Position numbers and translations under genes: made by a program. From JBMNGW01 sp050950025 (GTDB lineage: Bacteria > Spirochaetota > Spirochaetia > Sphaerochaetales > Sphaerochaetaceae), in the NCBI GenBank assembly GCA_050950025.1, contig JBMNGW010000012.1, positions 7,592 through 71,591 of the forward strand: a DNA stretch of 64,000 bases, written 5' to 3'. Below the pieces are notes generated by a model. The model saw nothing but the letters and a program-made list of their open reading frames with translations. It ran no database searches and was not told the origin of the DNA. Below, in pieces: positions 43,785-51,712 of the stretch. Each line of letters begins with the position of its first letter. The stretch's first letter is position 1.

Positions 43785-44834
43785 ATGTTTGGATTTTCAG
43801 ACGAGACCTATATTGATGTTGCCTCCGGAGACGGGGGCAACGGTTGTGTCTCCTTCCGTCGCGAGAAATATGTTCCCAAAGGGGGACCTGACGGCGGTGA
43901 CGGAGGCAAAGGGGGCTCTGTTGTCTTTGTCGTACGCGATAATTTAAGAACCCTGGGCCATTTAAAGCAAACAAGATCATTTAAAGCAGAGAATGGACGA
44001 CCGGGAGCCGGAGCCCGCCGTTATGGCAGAGACGGAGTCGACATTGAAATTCCTGTTCCTCCCGGTACTGTTATCAAAGATGCCCAAGACGGCACCGTGA
44101 TTCAAGATTTAACCGGGCTTGAGCGCTGGGTCTTTTTGGAAGGGGGCAAAGGGGGCAAAGGGAACTGGCATTATCGCACATCCACCCGTCAAGCTCCTCA
44201 GTTTGCCCAATCCGGAATAAAAGGGGAGAGTATACGAGTCGGTGTGGAGCTTCTCATTATTGCCGACATCGGTTTTGTCGGTTTTCCCAACGCCGGTAAA
44301 TCCTCTTTGTTAAACAACCTCACCAATGCCAGAACAAAAGTAGCCGGTTATCCCTTTACCACAAAAATCCCACAACTGGGAATGTTTCGCTATGACGATC
44401 ATGATATCGTCTTAGCCGATATTCCCGGTATTTTGGAAGGGGCCAGTCAAGGGACGGGAATGGGGTTTAAGTTTTTACGCCATATCAGCCGCACAACAGG
44501 ACTTGCCTTTTTAATCGATGTCACCGATGATGATTATATAAAAGCGTACGACATGCTTTGCAAAGAACTTGAGCACTATGATCGTGATTTGCTAAGTAAA
44601 AACCAGGTGGTCATCGGGACCAAAATCGATGAACCCGAAGGGAAGCAACGGCTGGCAGAACTACAGCAAAAACGGCCCGAGTTGCAGGTGCTGGGACTTT
44701 CCAATGTGACTAAAGAGGGACTGGAAGAGGTCAAACAAGCCTTTATCCGCCTCGTTTCGCACGATAAAGAGATAAGTGACGACGGCTTTACCACCGTGTT
44801 GGATACAGAGGCCGTATACCGGGACAAGCTATGA
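43785..44834 (+). CDS. obgE: Obg family GTPase
   Basis: A 349-residue ribosome-assembly GTPase. The glycine-rich Obg fold occupies residues 1-158 (SGDGGNGCVSFRREKYVPKG). The G domain follows with P-loop GFPNAGKSS, G3 in ADIPGILEGA and the NKxD-type TKID. The extended C-terminal domain of some Obg proteins is short here. It binds the 50S subunit and responds to ppGpp in other bacteria. No clear Shine-Dalgarno precedes the ATG, so translation may depend on the upstream genes. Its stop overlaps nadD by ATGA. Confidence 0.95.
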   Translation: MFGFSDETYIDVASGDGGNGCVSFRREKYVPKGGPDGGDGGKGGSVVFVVRDNLRTLGHLKQTRSFKAENGRPGAGARRYGRDGVDIEIPVPPGTVIKDAQDGTVIQDLTGLERWVFLEGGKGGKGNWHYRTSTRQAPQFAQSGIKGESIRVGVELLIIADIGFVGFPNAGKSSLLNNLTNARTKVAGYPFTTKIPQLGMFRYDDHDIVLADIPGILEGASQGTGMGFKFLRHISRTTGLAFLIDVTDDDYIKAYDMLCKELEHYDRDLLSKNQVVIGTKIDEPEGKQRLAELQQKRPELQVLGLSNVTKEGLEEVKQAFIRLVSHDKEISDDGFTTVLDTEAVYRDKL

Positions 44835-45451
44835 GAACAGCAGTGTTCGGAGGAACATTCGATCCAGTCCACCGCGGACATTTGCACTTAATCAACTCGC
44901 TGGCTAATTTGACCGACTATGAAAGATTGTTGGTCATTCCTGTTGCCCAACCACCTCATAAACAGCATGAGGCCCAGGTAAGCAATGATGATCGACTGGC
45001 TATGCTTGCCCTGGCTTTAGAAGAATATGAGGGCCTCTATCCTCAAAGCCGATCGGTAAACATCCAAGTAGAGGCTCTGGAAATTGAGCGCGGGGGAGTC
45101 TCATATATGTTTGATACCGTTAGCGAACTATATGGTCGTTACAGTATCGACGGACAAATCGGCATGGTCTTAGGCGATGATTTGTTGGCAGGGCTGCGCC
45201 GTTGGTATCGATTTGATGAGCTGCGTCATAAAGTTGAATTCATTATTATCAGAAGAACTCTTTTGGCTCCCCCTCAGGTGCTTCCTCCCGGGGTCCGGGG
45301 GCGGTTTTTGGATAACCCCATCATGGAAGACTCTTCAACGGCGGTGCGTGAACTGATAGCTGCCGGCAGGGCTACTAAAAAAAACTTACTTCCGCTTGTC
45401 ACCGATCGCGTTGCCGATTATTTACTGGACCATGGATTATACACATCTTAA
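44831..45451 (+). CDS. nadD: Nicotinate-nucleotide adenylyltransferase
   Basis: A 206-residue nucleotidyltransferase that adenylates nicotinate mononucleotide in NAD synthesis. FGGTFDPVHRGHLHL holds the GxFDPxHxGH motif, and the C-terminal DSSTAVRELIAAGR contains the SxTxxR motif variant. It overlaps obg by 4 nt and yqeK by 20 nt. The Obg-NadD-YqeK-RsfS order is frequent in bacteria, which supports the calls for its neighbours. Confidence 0.93.
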   Translation: MRTAVFGGTFDPVHRGHLHLINSLANLTDYERLLVIPVAQPPHKQHEAQVSNDDRLAMLALALEEYEGLYPQSRSVNIQVEALEIERGGVSYMFDTVSELYGRYSIDGQIGMVLGDDLLAGLRRWYRFDELRHKVEFIIIRRTLLAPPQVLPPGVRGRFLDNPIMEDSSTAVRELIAAGRATKKNLLPLVTDRVADYLLDHGLYTS

Positions 45452-46015
45452 TGCCTTCATAAAACAAAGCCTCCCAGATGCTCGGTATGCCCATTGCATT
45501 TCAACAGCAGAACAAACGGCAACTCTGCTAAAGCGCTTTGGCAACAAAAAGAGCTCCAAGAAGCCTATTTAGTGGGATTGTGGCATGATGTAGCTCGGCA
45601 TTGGAGTAATGATAAACTTTTAGAGTATGCTCAACAGCACGCCTTAGAACCTTTGGCTGAAGAAAAAGAAGACCCGATGCTCCTTCATGGAGCGGTAGCT
45701 GCAACAATGCTCAAAGCGATGGACCCTACTGTTGCCAATCGCTGTTTAGTGGCCATTCGCTGGCATACCTTAGGCTCATCTAGGATGGGGTTGTTAGGCT
45801 GCTGCCTTTATATTGCCGATTATATTGAACCCCTACGGGCCCATGTAACAAAAATGTTTCGCCAGAACCTATTAGCTTTGGATACAGTTGAGCAGATGTG
45901 TTTGCGTTTAATAACACAACATGCCTCCTATTTAGCTAGCAAAGGGAAAAAAATGGCCCAAACAACGCATGAGCTAAAACAGTTTTTATTGGATGGTGGG
46001 GAGTTTAGCTGGTGA
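45432..46015 (+). CDS. yqeK: YqeK-type HD hydrolase (one frameshift)
   Basis: The N-terminal frame from the ATG at 45432 reads MDYTHLNAFIKQ, then LPDARYAHCISTAEQTA, as in YqeK. It breaks after RFGNKK. The second frame continues ELQEAYLVGLWHDVARHW with the HD doublet and ends at 46015. Adding one A to the A5 run at 45546-45550 joins them into about 194 aa. YqeK proteins hydrolyse Ap4A symmetrically; the histidine in YAHC, HDVARH, HG and H of IRWHTLGS are the expected metal ligands. It sits between nadD and rsfS as in other genomes. Confidence 0.85.
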
Positions 46016-46626
46016 AAAAAGCAGGCGGACTTTTTGGATTGCTACTCATCGTTTTGCTTTTCTCTAGCTGTAGGTCAACAGAAATTTGGTACGGGTATTC
46101 CTCTCGTTATGCATTTATGATTAGTGCCAACAGCAGTTCTAAACACATAGCCATTGCCTATTTGCCTTTAGCAGTGATTAGCGATTATGCAGCTAAAATG
46201 GAAGAGCAAGGAATTCAAAGCGATACGTTGGGAGCTGTGCAATCGCTGTTTGGACTTCAGGGCAACCATTACATCAGAGGCAGTGAAGAAAACTGGAATA
46301 CCTTGGCCCAAGCTCTTATGGAAGAGGAGGGGCTGCAGTTTAACCAGATTCGACCCAGTGTGGAAGCTATGGTAGCCTTAGTACAAAAACATCCGCTTGT
46401 CTTGCGCAATTTTGGTCTGAAGGCTACACTACAGGACCTCTGTGGACCGGCAACGAGTGCTAAGCAGATTGTGAAACTTGGAAAGCTTGTTGGTTTAGCA
46501 GATGTTGATGTGTACGACGGGGGACGATTTGTATCGACACAAGCGCAGGCTGATGAGCTTCGAGTGTGGATGCATGAATGGACTAAAAACGTACTGCAAG
46601 CTCAGAAAGGAGAACGAAAGCGATGA
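46012..46626 (+). CDS. Hypothetical lipoprotein in the obg-rsfS operon
   Basis: A 204-residue protein with a type II signal peptide. The start is KKAGGLFGLLLIVLLFSSC, with the lipobox LFSSC. The mature part begins RSTEIWYGYSSRYAF. It contains AYLPLAVISDYAAKM and SVEAMVALVQKHPLVL segments. I do not recognise it; LCP/LytR-type proteins often occupy this position in relatives, but the expected motifs are not visible. The start is GTG overlapping the yqeK stop (GTGA), and the end overlaps rsfS by ATGA, so translation is coupled on both sides. Confidence 0.65.
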   Translation: MKKAGGLFGLLLIVLLFSSCRSTEIWYGYSSRYAFMISANSSSKHIAIAYLPLAVISDYAAKMEEQGIQSDTLGAVQSLFGLQGNHYIRGSEENWNTLAQALMEEEGLQFNQIRPSVEAMVALVQKHPLVLRNFGLKATLQDLCGPATSAKQIVKLGKLVGLADVDVYDGGRFVSTQAQADELRVWMHEWTKNVLQAQKGERKR

Positions 46627-47009
46627 TGGATGAAAAAAGAGTACAGCTGGCTAAAGAGATAGGCGTTTATATCGCCGATCACAAAGGGGGTAATCCTGTT
46701 GTGATTGACATCTCTGAACACTCAAGCTGGGCCGAATGTTTCATCATTGCTACGGTGACAAGTGTGGGGCACCTTAAAGGTTTGACTCGAGAGCTGTGGG
46801 GCTTTTTAGCAGACAAAGAGGTAGTGGTGTATAACCGCCATAAAGATGTCGGTACTGACGGGTGGGTTCTTATCGACTGCGGCGATATTGTGATTCATTT
46901 AATGAGTTCTGAAATGCGGGAGTTCTACGCTTTGGAGAAACTTTGGCATACAGGAAAGCTTATCAGCGGTGAACATGAAACAGCTGCTAAGCCACTGTTG
47001 TTTACATAG
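46623..47009 (+). CDS. rsfS: Ribosomal silencing factor RsfS
   Basis: A 128-residue protein of the Iojap family. Family features are VVIDISEHSSWAECFIIAT, the GWVLIDCGDIVIHLM segment and REFYALEKLW. RsfS binds L14 and prevents subunit joining under nutrient limitation. It is the last gene of the operon from rplU. Its final 8 bp overlap the convergent ABC ATPase gene. Two adjacent ATGs exist (46623, 46626). Confidence 0.93.
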   Translation: MMDEKRVQLAKEIGVYIADHKGGNPVVIDISEHSSWAECFIIATVTSVGHLKGLTRELWGFLADKEVVVYNRHKDVGTDGWVLIDCGDIVIHLMSSEMREFYALEKLWHTGKLISGEHETAAKPLLFT

Positions 47010-47796
47010 TCAAAAGGGCTTCATCTGAAGCATATTCCTGCTTTTTGATATCCTTGAACATCTGCACGAGTTTAGGAACTGTCAAGCTCTTTTTCTCTTG
47101 CTCTTTTAAATCTAAAATGATATTGCCCTCATCCATCATAATCAGCCGATTGCCAAAATCGATGGCGTGCTGCATGTTGTGGGTTATCATCAAGGTGGTC
47201 AGATTTAGTTCATTAATGAAAGCAGTGGTCAAATCCATGACAATTTGGGCATTGCGGGGGTCTAAAGCTGCTGTATGTTCATCCAAAAGGAGCATTTTGG
47301 GCCGGCTTAAGACAGTCATTAACAGCGTCAAAGCCTGTCGTTGCCCACCGCTAAGGAGTCCTACGTTATCTTTTAAGCGGTGTTCCAACCCCATAGATAA
47401 TTTAGCCAGTTCTTCTTTAAATAATGCTCTTTTAGCGGCATTAAGGCTTACTTTCAACCCTTTCAGCCCTTTTGTGTAGGCGGTAATCATATTGTCTTCA
47501 ATTGACATTTTAGCAGCAGTGCCAACAGTGGGATCTTGGAAGATACGTCCAATAGTAAAAGCCCGCCGGTGCTCTGCAGCATTAGTTACGTCTTTGCCGT
47601 TTAACAAAATAGTGCCGGAGGTAACCTCATAGGTGCCGCCGATAAGGTTGAAAAGGGTCGATTTGCCCGAGCCGTTACTGCCCACAATCGTAATAAAATC
47701 ACCCTCTTGCACCTGTAAATCAAGATATTCAATGGCAACTTTTTCATTCACGGTACCGGGGAAAAAGACTTTGGTCATCTGTTCAATGTTAAGCAT
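47002..47796 (-). CDS. ABC transporter ATP-binding protein (TrpZ-like)
   Basis: A 264-residue ATPase. Walker A is VGSNGSGKSTL, the signature is LLSGGQRQ, Walker B is MLLLDEHTAAL, and the switch histidine lies in MITHNMQHA. DEHTAAL rather than DEPT is typical of the ATPase that partners the DUF/ABC_sub_bind system for aromatic amino acids (TrpXYZ-like). I place the start at 47796 (MLNIEQMTK); a frame from 47880 would lie in the permease. The genes overlap by 8 nt. It drives uptake together with the next two genes. Confidence 0.88.
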   Translation of the reverse strand: MLNIEQMTKVFFPGTVNEKVAIEYLDLQVQEGDFITIVGSNGSGKSTLFNLIGGTYEVTSGTILLNGKDVTNAAEHRRAFTIGRIFQDPTVGTAAKMSIEDNMITAYTKGLKGLKVSLNAAKRALFKEELAKLSMGLEHRLKDNVGLLSGGQRQALTLLMTVLSRPKMLLLDEHTAALDPRNAQIVMDLTTAFINELNLTTLMITHNMQHAIDFGNRLIMMDEGNIILDLKEQEKKSLTVPKLVQMFKDIKKQEYASDEALLTM

Positions 47797-48742
47797 GTTG
47801 TTGGTCCTCTTTTTGGTGTTCTCTTCGTTCTTTATTACGCCGCAGAGCTTTTTTGCGAGCATCGGCACTGCTAGCTGCACTGCGGGTTTGAGCGATGATG
47901 AGGCTGATGATGACCAACACTCCGGTTAGGAGCTTTAAATCACTGGGGGTGAGGTTGATGTAATAGCCGTAGTAGCGGCCGAAGAACATCAGTGCTTTGT
48001 AAATAATTGCTCCCAACATCACTCGCAACGTAATGAGGGAGATTTTGTTGGAATCAAAGAGAAATTCACCAATCATAATGGCTGCCAGTCCCTGCACAAC
48101 CATCCCTTGCCCTAAATTAGCATCAGCAAAGCCTTGATATTGGGCCAATAGCCCTCCAGAAAGGGCAATTAAAGCGTTGGAAAGAGCCATACCGATAATT
48201 TTCAATGTCTTGGGATTGGCCCCCATGCTGATAATCATCTGCTCATTGGACCCCATAGCTCCAATAGAAATTCCTAAATCGGTGCGGAAAAAGATATCAA
48301 TGAGTTCTTTGATGATAAAGGCAATAAGAAGCGTGCCGACTAACAAAGCCCAAGAGGTAGAGAAGAAAGAGAAGAAACGGGGGAATTGGGTGTACAGCGT
48401 ATCAATGCGCAAAAGCGGAACATTAGCTCTTCCGCCCAAAATGCGAATGTTGATGGAATAGAGCATCGTCATAGTCAAAATACCGGCCAGTAATCCGGGA
48501 ATTTTTAACTCATTGTGAATCGTTGCCGTAATAGCTCCTGCTATTGCACCGCTAATGGCTGCCAACACTAAAGCGGTGCCTGATCCACCGCCGTTAACAA
48601 TAACCATAGCCGCAACGGCGGCTCCTGTGGCAAAGGAGCCGTCGCATGTCAAATCGGCAAAATCAAGAATGCGATAGCTAATCAACACTCCAATAACCAT
48701 GATGGAGAAGATTAACCCATCAACAAAAATTCCTTCTAACAT
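47789..48742 (-). CDS. ABC transporter permease (TrpY-like)
   Basis: A 317-residue protein with about nine membrane segments. The start reads MLEGIFVDGLIFSIMVIGVL, then YRILDFADLTCDGSFATGAA, a strongly conserved block of permeases in the TrpXYZ-like group. FLFDSNKISLITLRVMLGAI is another. The C-terminal tail is basic and arginine/lysine-rich (KKALRRNKERRE), unusually long for this family. It follows the binding protein by 12 nt. Confidence 0.88.
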   Translation of the reverse strand: MLEGIFVDGLIFSIMVIGVLISYRILDFADLTCDGSFATGAAVAAMVIVNGGGSGTALVLAAISGAIAGAITATIHNELKIPGLLAGILTMTMLYSINIRILGGRANVPLLRIDTLYTQFPRFFSFFSTSWALLVGTLLIAFIIKELIDIFFRTDLGISIGAMGSNEQMIISMGANPKTLKIIGMALSNALIALSGGLLAQYQGFADANLGQGMVVQGLAAIMIGEFLFDSNKISLITLRVMLGAIIYKALMFFGRYYGYYINLTPSDLKLLTGVLVIISLIIAQTRSAASSADARKKALRRNKERREHQKEDQQHA

Positions 48743-48754
48743 CGATACGTGTCC

Positions 48755-49747
48755 CTACTGTACAATTTTCTGGCCATTCTCTATTACTACGGCTGCGTTC
48801 GATTGTACATCGGTTGGGATAGTGATGCCTAGGCTTTTGGCAGCATCTAAGTTAATCCATAGCTCAAAATCGGCCGGATCACTAAGAAATACGGTGCCAA
48901 TGTCGCCTGCTTTCTTCCCTTCTATTAACTGATGGACAACTTTTCCTGTTGCCAAGCCAATTTTGTAATAGTCAAATCCCCAAGCTACCAGAAAATCAGT
49001 TCCTTCAACGTTCGACGGATCGGCTGTCATCAAAGGGACGCGGGCCTGCTTGGCAACATCATCCACTGAGGGCAGAGCGCTCATAACCGTGTTATCGGTG
49101 GCAATATACAACGCATCGACGCGATTAATAATCGACTGGGCTGCTTGTTTTACTTCGGCAGTATTGGCAACAGCTGCTCCCACGAACCCGACTCCCAATT
49201 TTTGGGCAGCCGCTTTGGTTTGCTCCATGAGAATTACCCCATTAGCTTCGCCGCTGGCATAGATATTTCCGATAGTTTTGGCTCCGGTGAGCTTAATGAG
49301 CAATTCAATTTGTGATTCAACGGGAGTCATGTCACTTACTCCGGTAACATTGTCTGCATAACCGAGGTCGTAGGTAGTCACCAAACCAGCTTCAAGTGGA
49401 TCGGTAACGGCAGAAAAAACAACCGGACGATCAGGCAAAACATTGACCAGAGCCTGAGCAGTAGGGGTGGCAATACCTACGGCGATATCGACACGGTCGC
49501 TTTTAAATTTCTGGGCAATCTGAGCCGAGGCCGACCCTTCGGCGTTGGCGTTCTGAAAGTCAAATCTGACGCTTTGTCCAACCGAGGTCAAATAATCCTG
49601 CATTCCCTGTTCAACAGCATCCAAGGCGGGGTGACTGAGGAACTTGGAAACTCCCACCAAAACTGCGCTTTTTTCTTTAGCGCCGCCGGCGAACAAACTG
49701 GCTGTTACCAGCAGAACGACAGCAGCTGCAACTACGATTTTTTTCAT
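48755..49747 (-). CDS. ABC transporter substrate-binding protein (TrpX-like)
   Basis: A 330-residue exported protein. The signal peptide (MKKIVVAAAVVLLVTASLFA) ends before GGAKEKS, a form common in spirochaete binding proteins; there is no lipobox cysteine. The mature protein matches the ABC_sub_bind family: VGVSKFLSHPALDAVEQGM, VGIATPTAQALVN, VFSAVTDP and GASGEANGV-like (YASGEANG). The family takes up tryptophan or tyrosine in related bacteria. The start at 49747 has AAGGAG upstream; an earlier in-frame start at 49774 lies too close to the -10 box. Confidence 0.87.
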   Translation of the reverse strand: MKKIVVAAAVVLLVTASLFAGGAKEKSAVLVGVSKFLSHPALDAVEQGMQDYLTSVGQSVRFDFQNANAEGSASAQIAQKFKSDRVDIAVGIATPTAQALVNVLPDRPVVFSAVTDPLEAGLVTTYDLGYADNVTGVSDMTPVESQIELLIKLTGAKTIGNIYASGEANGVILMEQTKAAAQKLGVGFVGAAVANTAEVKQAAQSIINRVDALYIATDNTVMSALPSVDDVAKQARVPLMTADPSNVEGTDFLVAWGFDYYKIGLATGKVVHQLIEGKKAGDIGTVFLSDPADFELWINLDAAKSLGITIPTDVQSNAAVVIENGQKIVQ

Positions 49748-49777
49748 ACCTAGCTCCTTTGCACTGTGTTGCAAAAC

Positions 49778-49806
49778 ACTATAGACGGAGGAGGAATCTT
49801 TGTAAA
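49778..49806 (-). promoter_or_regulatory. Promoter of the ABC operon
   Basis: On the minus strand: TTTACA, a 17-nt spacer and TATAGT, 30 nt before the binding protein ATG. A perfect palindrome lies 3 nt upstream of the -35 box. Confidence 0.65.
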
Positions 49807-49809
49807 GAC

Positions 49810-49831
49810 TTTATGCACTGCCGTGCATAAA
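49810..49831. promoter_or_regulatory. Palindromic operator-like site TTTATGCAC-N4-GTGCATAAA
   Basis: A perfect 9-bp inverted repeat around TGCC, just upstream of the -35 box of the aromatic amino acid-type ABC operon. The position fits an activator or a repressor site. I do not recognise the regulator. Confidence 0.5.
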
Positions 49832-49868
49832 CATACAGCGTATATTCACTGTTGTGGGGAGGTTCAAT

Positions 49869-49892
49869 AAAAAACGCCGGACAATGCTGGCG
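49869..49892 (-). terminator. Terminator after the acidic protein gene
   Basis: On the minus strand, CGCC and GGCG arms flank a 10-nt stretch and are followed by six T residues. The stem is short and has mismatches inside. It lies 24 nt after the stop codon. Confidence 0.45.
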
Positions 49893-49915
49893 CAGATAGA
49901 CAAATAGGGGAGTTG

Positions 49916-50197
49916 TCAATAATCGAATGGATCTTCGCCTTCGGCGTAGTCGTCCTCTTCCTCCTCATAGAATAAATCATCATCATCTTCATCATCGTCA
50001 TCTATGATTTCAGTCTCTTCATCATCAAGGAAGAAGCCGTCAAATTCATCATCATCCTCATCTTCAAACTCATCGTAATCGTCATCATCTCTTAAGTCGT
50101 TTGGGTCAAAATCATCAATGATTTGATCCTCGTCATCCTCTTCAATCTCATCATCGATATAGTCGTCGTCCCACTCGTCATCTTCTCGTTTTTTCAT
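49916..50197 (-). CDS. Extremely acidic small protein
   Basis: A 93-residue protein starting MKKREDDEWDDDYIDDE. More than half of its residues are aspartate or glutamate, in runs such as DDEDDDEFDGFF and DDDDEDDDDLFYEEEE, with regularly placed F, Y and I. No basic residues occur after the first few. Such composition is seen in histone- or DNA-mimic proteins and in acidic tails of RNA polymerase delta-type proteins, but no domain is recognisable. The gene has its own promoter (TTGACA, 17 nt, TACTGT) and a terminator, so it is a real unit and not just a repeat. Confidence 0.65.
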   Translation of the reverse strand: MKKREDDEWDDDYIDDEIEEDDEDQIIDDFDPNDLRDDDDYDEFEDEDDDEFDGFFLDDEETEIIDDDDEDDDDLFYEEEEDDYAEGEDPFDY

Positions 50198-50229
50198 ACT
50201 CAACCCCCTAACTCCAAGCTGATAACACA

Positions 50230-50258
50230 ACAGTAAGTGAGATGTTTCTCTCTGTCAA
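50230..50258 (-). promoter_or_regulatory. Promoter of the acidic protein gene
   Basis: On the minus strand: TTGACA, a 17-nt spacer and TACTGT, about 32 nt before the ATG at 50197. The leader contains GGGGG ahead of the start. Confidence 0.6.
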
Positions 50259-50298
50259 TGTAGTTTTTATCCCTTAAGGCCACTTTTCTTTGCTTACC

Positions 50299-50327
50299 TT
50301 GCACTGCCAAAAGGTTGCTGATATAGT
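50299..50327 (+). promoter_or_regulatory. pdxA promoter
   Basis: TTGCAC, a 17-nt spacer and TATAGT, 26 nt before the ATG, with GAGG in the leader. Confidence 0.65.
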
Positions 50328-50353
50328 TTTCTCATCAGTAAAGAGGCAGTGAC

Positions 50354-51367
50354 ATGAACAAACAGAACGTCTTGGCAATTCCTTGCGGAGATCCAGCCGG
50401 CATCGGTGTTGAAATCCTCCTCAAAGCCTCCGTTAATGCACAGTTGGAAAACTGCATCATCATTGCCGTTGGAGATGAGCACCATTTTAGAGCAACAGCA
50501 GCCAGCTGTAATATAGTAAATCCTTTTACCACAATTGTTAAGACACTTAGACAGTGCGAAAAAGCACTGCAAGCAGGGGCACCAAGAATTTTGTATCATC
50601 TTGATTTACTAGATATGCAGCAGTTCCGCTTTGGCCATATTCAGGGCCAATGCGGCTTGGCCGCTTACCATGGTGCCACCTGTAGTGTACATTTGGTGGA
50701 ACAAGGATTAGTCGATGCCATTGTCACTCCCCCGTTACATAAAGAGGCCCTTAAAGCTGCCGGTATTGAGCACATTGGTTATACAGAAATGCTTGCCTCT
50801 TTAAGTGGGTCGACTAAGGCACTGACGATGTTTGAAACAATGGGAATGAAAATCTTTTTCCACACTCGGCATATGAGCCTACTGCAAGCGTGTTTGGCCA
50901 TAGATAAAGAGGGAGTGCTTACAAGTATCCGCTCCTGTTATACGGTGAGCCAGCATCCCCTTTTTAACCAAAAACTCCCCCTTGCTGTAGCAGCTTTGAA
51001 TCCGCATGCCTCCGACGGGGGGTTGTTTGGCAGTGAAGAAGAGGATGCTATTATCCCTGCAATACAAGAGGCTCAACGAGAAGGAATGGATGTAGTTGGT
51101 CCTATCGGAGCCGATTCGGTGTTTCATTTTGCCAAAATGGGAGCGTATCGTGCAGTGCTTTCACTGTACCATGACCAAGGACACATCGCTGCTAAAACCC
51201 TCGATTTTGAACGGACAGTTGCCGTAACGTGGAACCTTCCCTTTATACGCACCAGCGTGGATCATGGCACCGCCTTTGACATTGCAGGCAAAGGGGTAGC
51301 CAGTGAAGTAAGTATGGTTGAAGCCGCCTTGGTGGCTCTTCGCTATTTGCAATCTCAACGGGGGTAG
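50354..51367 (+). CDS. pdxA: 4-hydroxythreonine-4-phosphate dehydrogenase
   Basis: A 337-residue metal- and NAD-dependent oxidoreductase of pyridoxal phosphate synthesis. CGDPAGIGVEILLKA at the N-terminus, then TPPLHKEALKAAGIEHIGYTE, and YHDQGHIAAKTL with the metal-binding histidines are all characteristic of PdxA. Length is normal. No pdxJ is adjacent. PdxA relatives also act on other 4-phosphate substrates, so a different role is possible. A broken natAB remnant starts 1 nt after its stop. Confidence 0.9.
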   Translation: MNKQNVLAIPCGDPAGIGVEILLKASVNAQLENCIIIAVGDEHHFRATAASCNIVNPFTTIVKTLRQCEKALQAGAPRILYHLDLLDMQQFRFGHIQGQCGLAAYHGATCSVHLVEQGLVDAIVTPPLHKEALKAAGIEHIGYTEMLASLSGSTKALTMFETMGMKIFFHTRHMSLLQACLAIDKEGVLTSIRSCYTVSQHPLFNQKLPLAVAALNPHASDGGLFGSEEEDAIIPAIQEAQREGMDVVGPIGADSVFHFAKMGAYRAVLSLYHDQGHIAAKTLDFERTVAVTWNLPFIRTSVDHGTAFDIAGKGVASEVSMVEAALVALRYLQSQRG

Positions 51368-51368
51368 T

Positions 51369-51712
51369 GTGATAAGTGTCCAAGGGGTAAGTAAACATTT
51401 TACTATTCGCAATAGAACTGTTACGGCAGCAGATAATGTCTTTTTTGATGCTTTTAACGGGGAGGTTTTTGGTCTTTTGGGTCCCAACGAAGCGGGCAAA
51501 ACTACGCTGCTAAGAATTATTGCCACTTTGCTTAAAAGCAGTAGCAAAGCCGTAACGGTCAAAAAGAGGTGCTCTTATTTAGCACCTTTATCCAATGTCC
51601 TGGTATTTGTTCTTCCCATCGTCAATGTGATTTTTGTGCTGAAAGAGACATTTTTAGGCCTGCCTAATTTGCCCGGTTGTTTCGCAGCGAGCGCATACTG
51701 GTAACGGTGTAA
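51369..51712 (+). pseudogene. natAB remnant: ABC ATPase 5' end fused to permease fragments
   Basis: From a GTG at 51369 the first 55 codons match the N-terminus of a NatA-type ABC ATPase (ISVQGVSKHFTIRN). They continue through a damaged Walker A loop, GPNEAGKTT, with E in place of the invariant G, and end at RIIATLL. The frame then passes into PLSNVLVFVLPIVNVIFVLK, which resembles the C-terminal part of a NatB-type permease. The last codons in another frame (FRSERILVTV, then TAA at 51710) look like the permease end. At least two internal deletions are needed to explain this. I read it as a decayed natAB pair. Confidence 0.65.

Noticed and set aside
49940..50190. Repeated tcatcatc-type stretches that resemble a microsatellite or CRISPR-like repeat
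   Set aside because: They are the reverse complement of Asp/Glu codons of the acidic protein. There are no equal spacers, and promoter, start and terminator support a gene.
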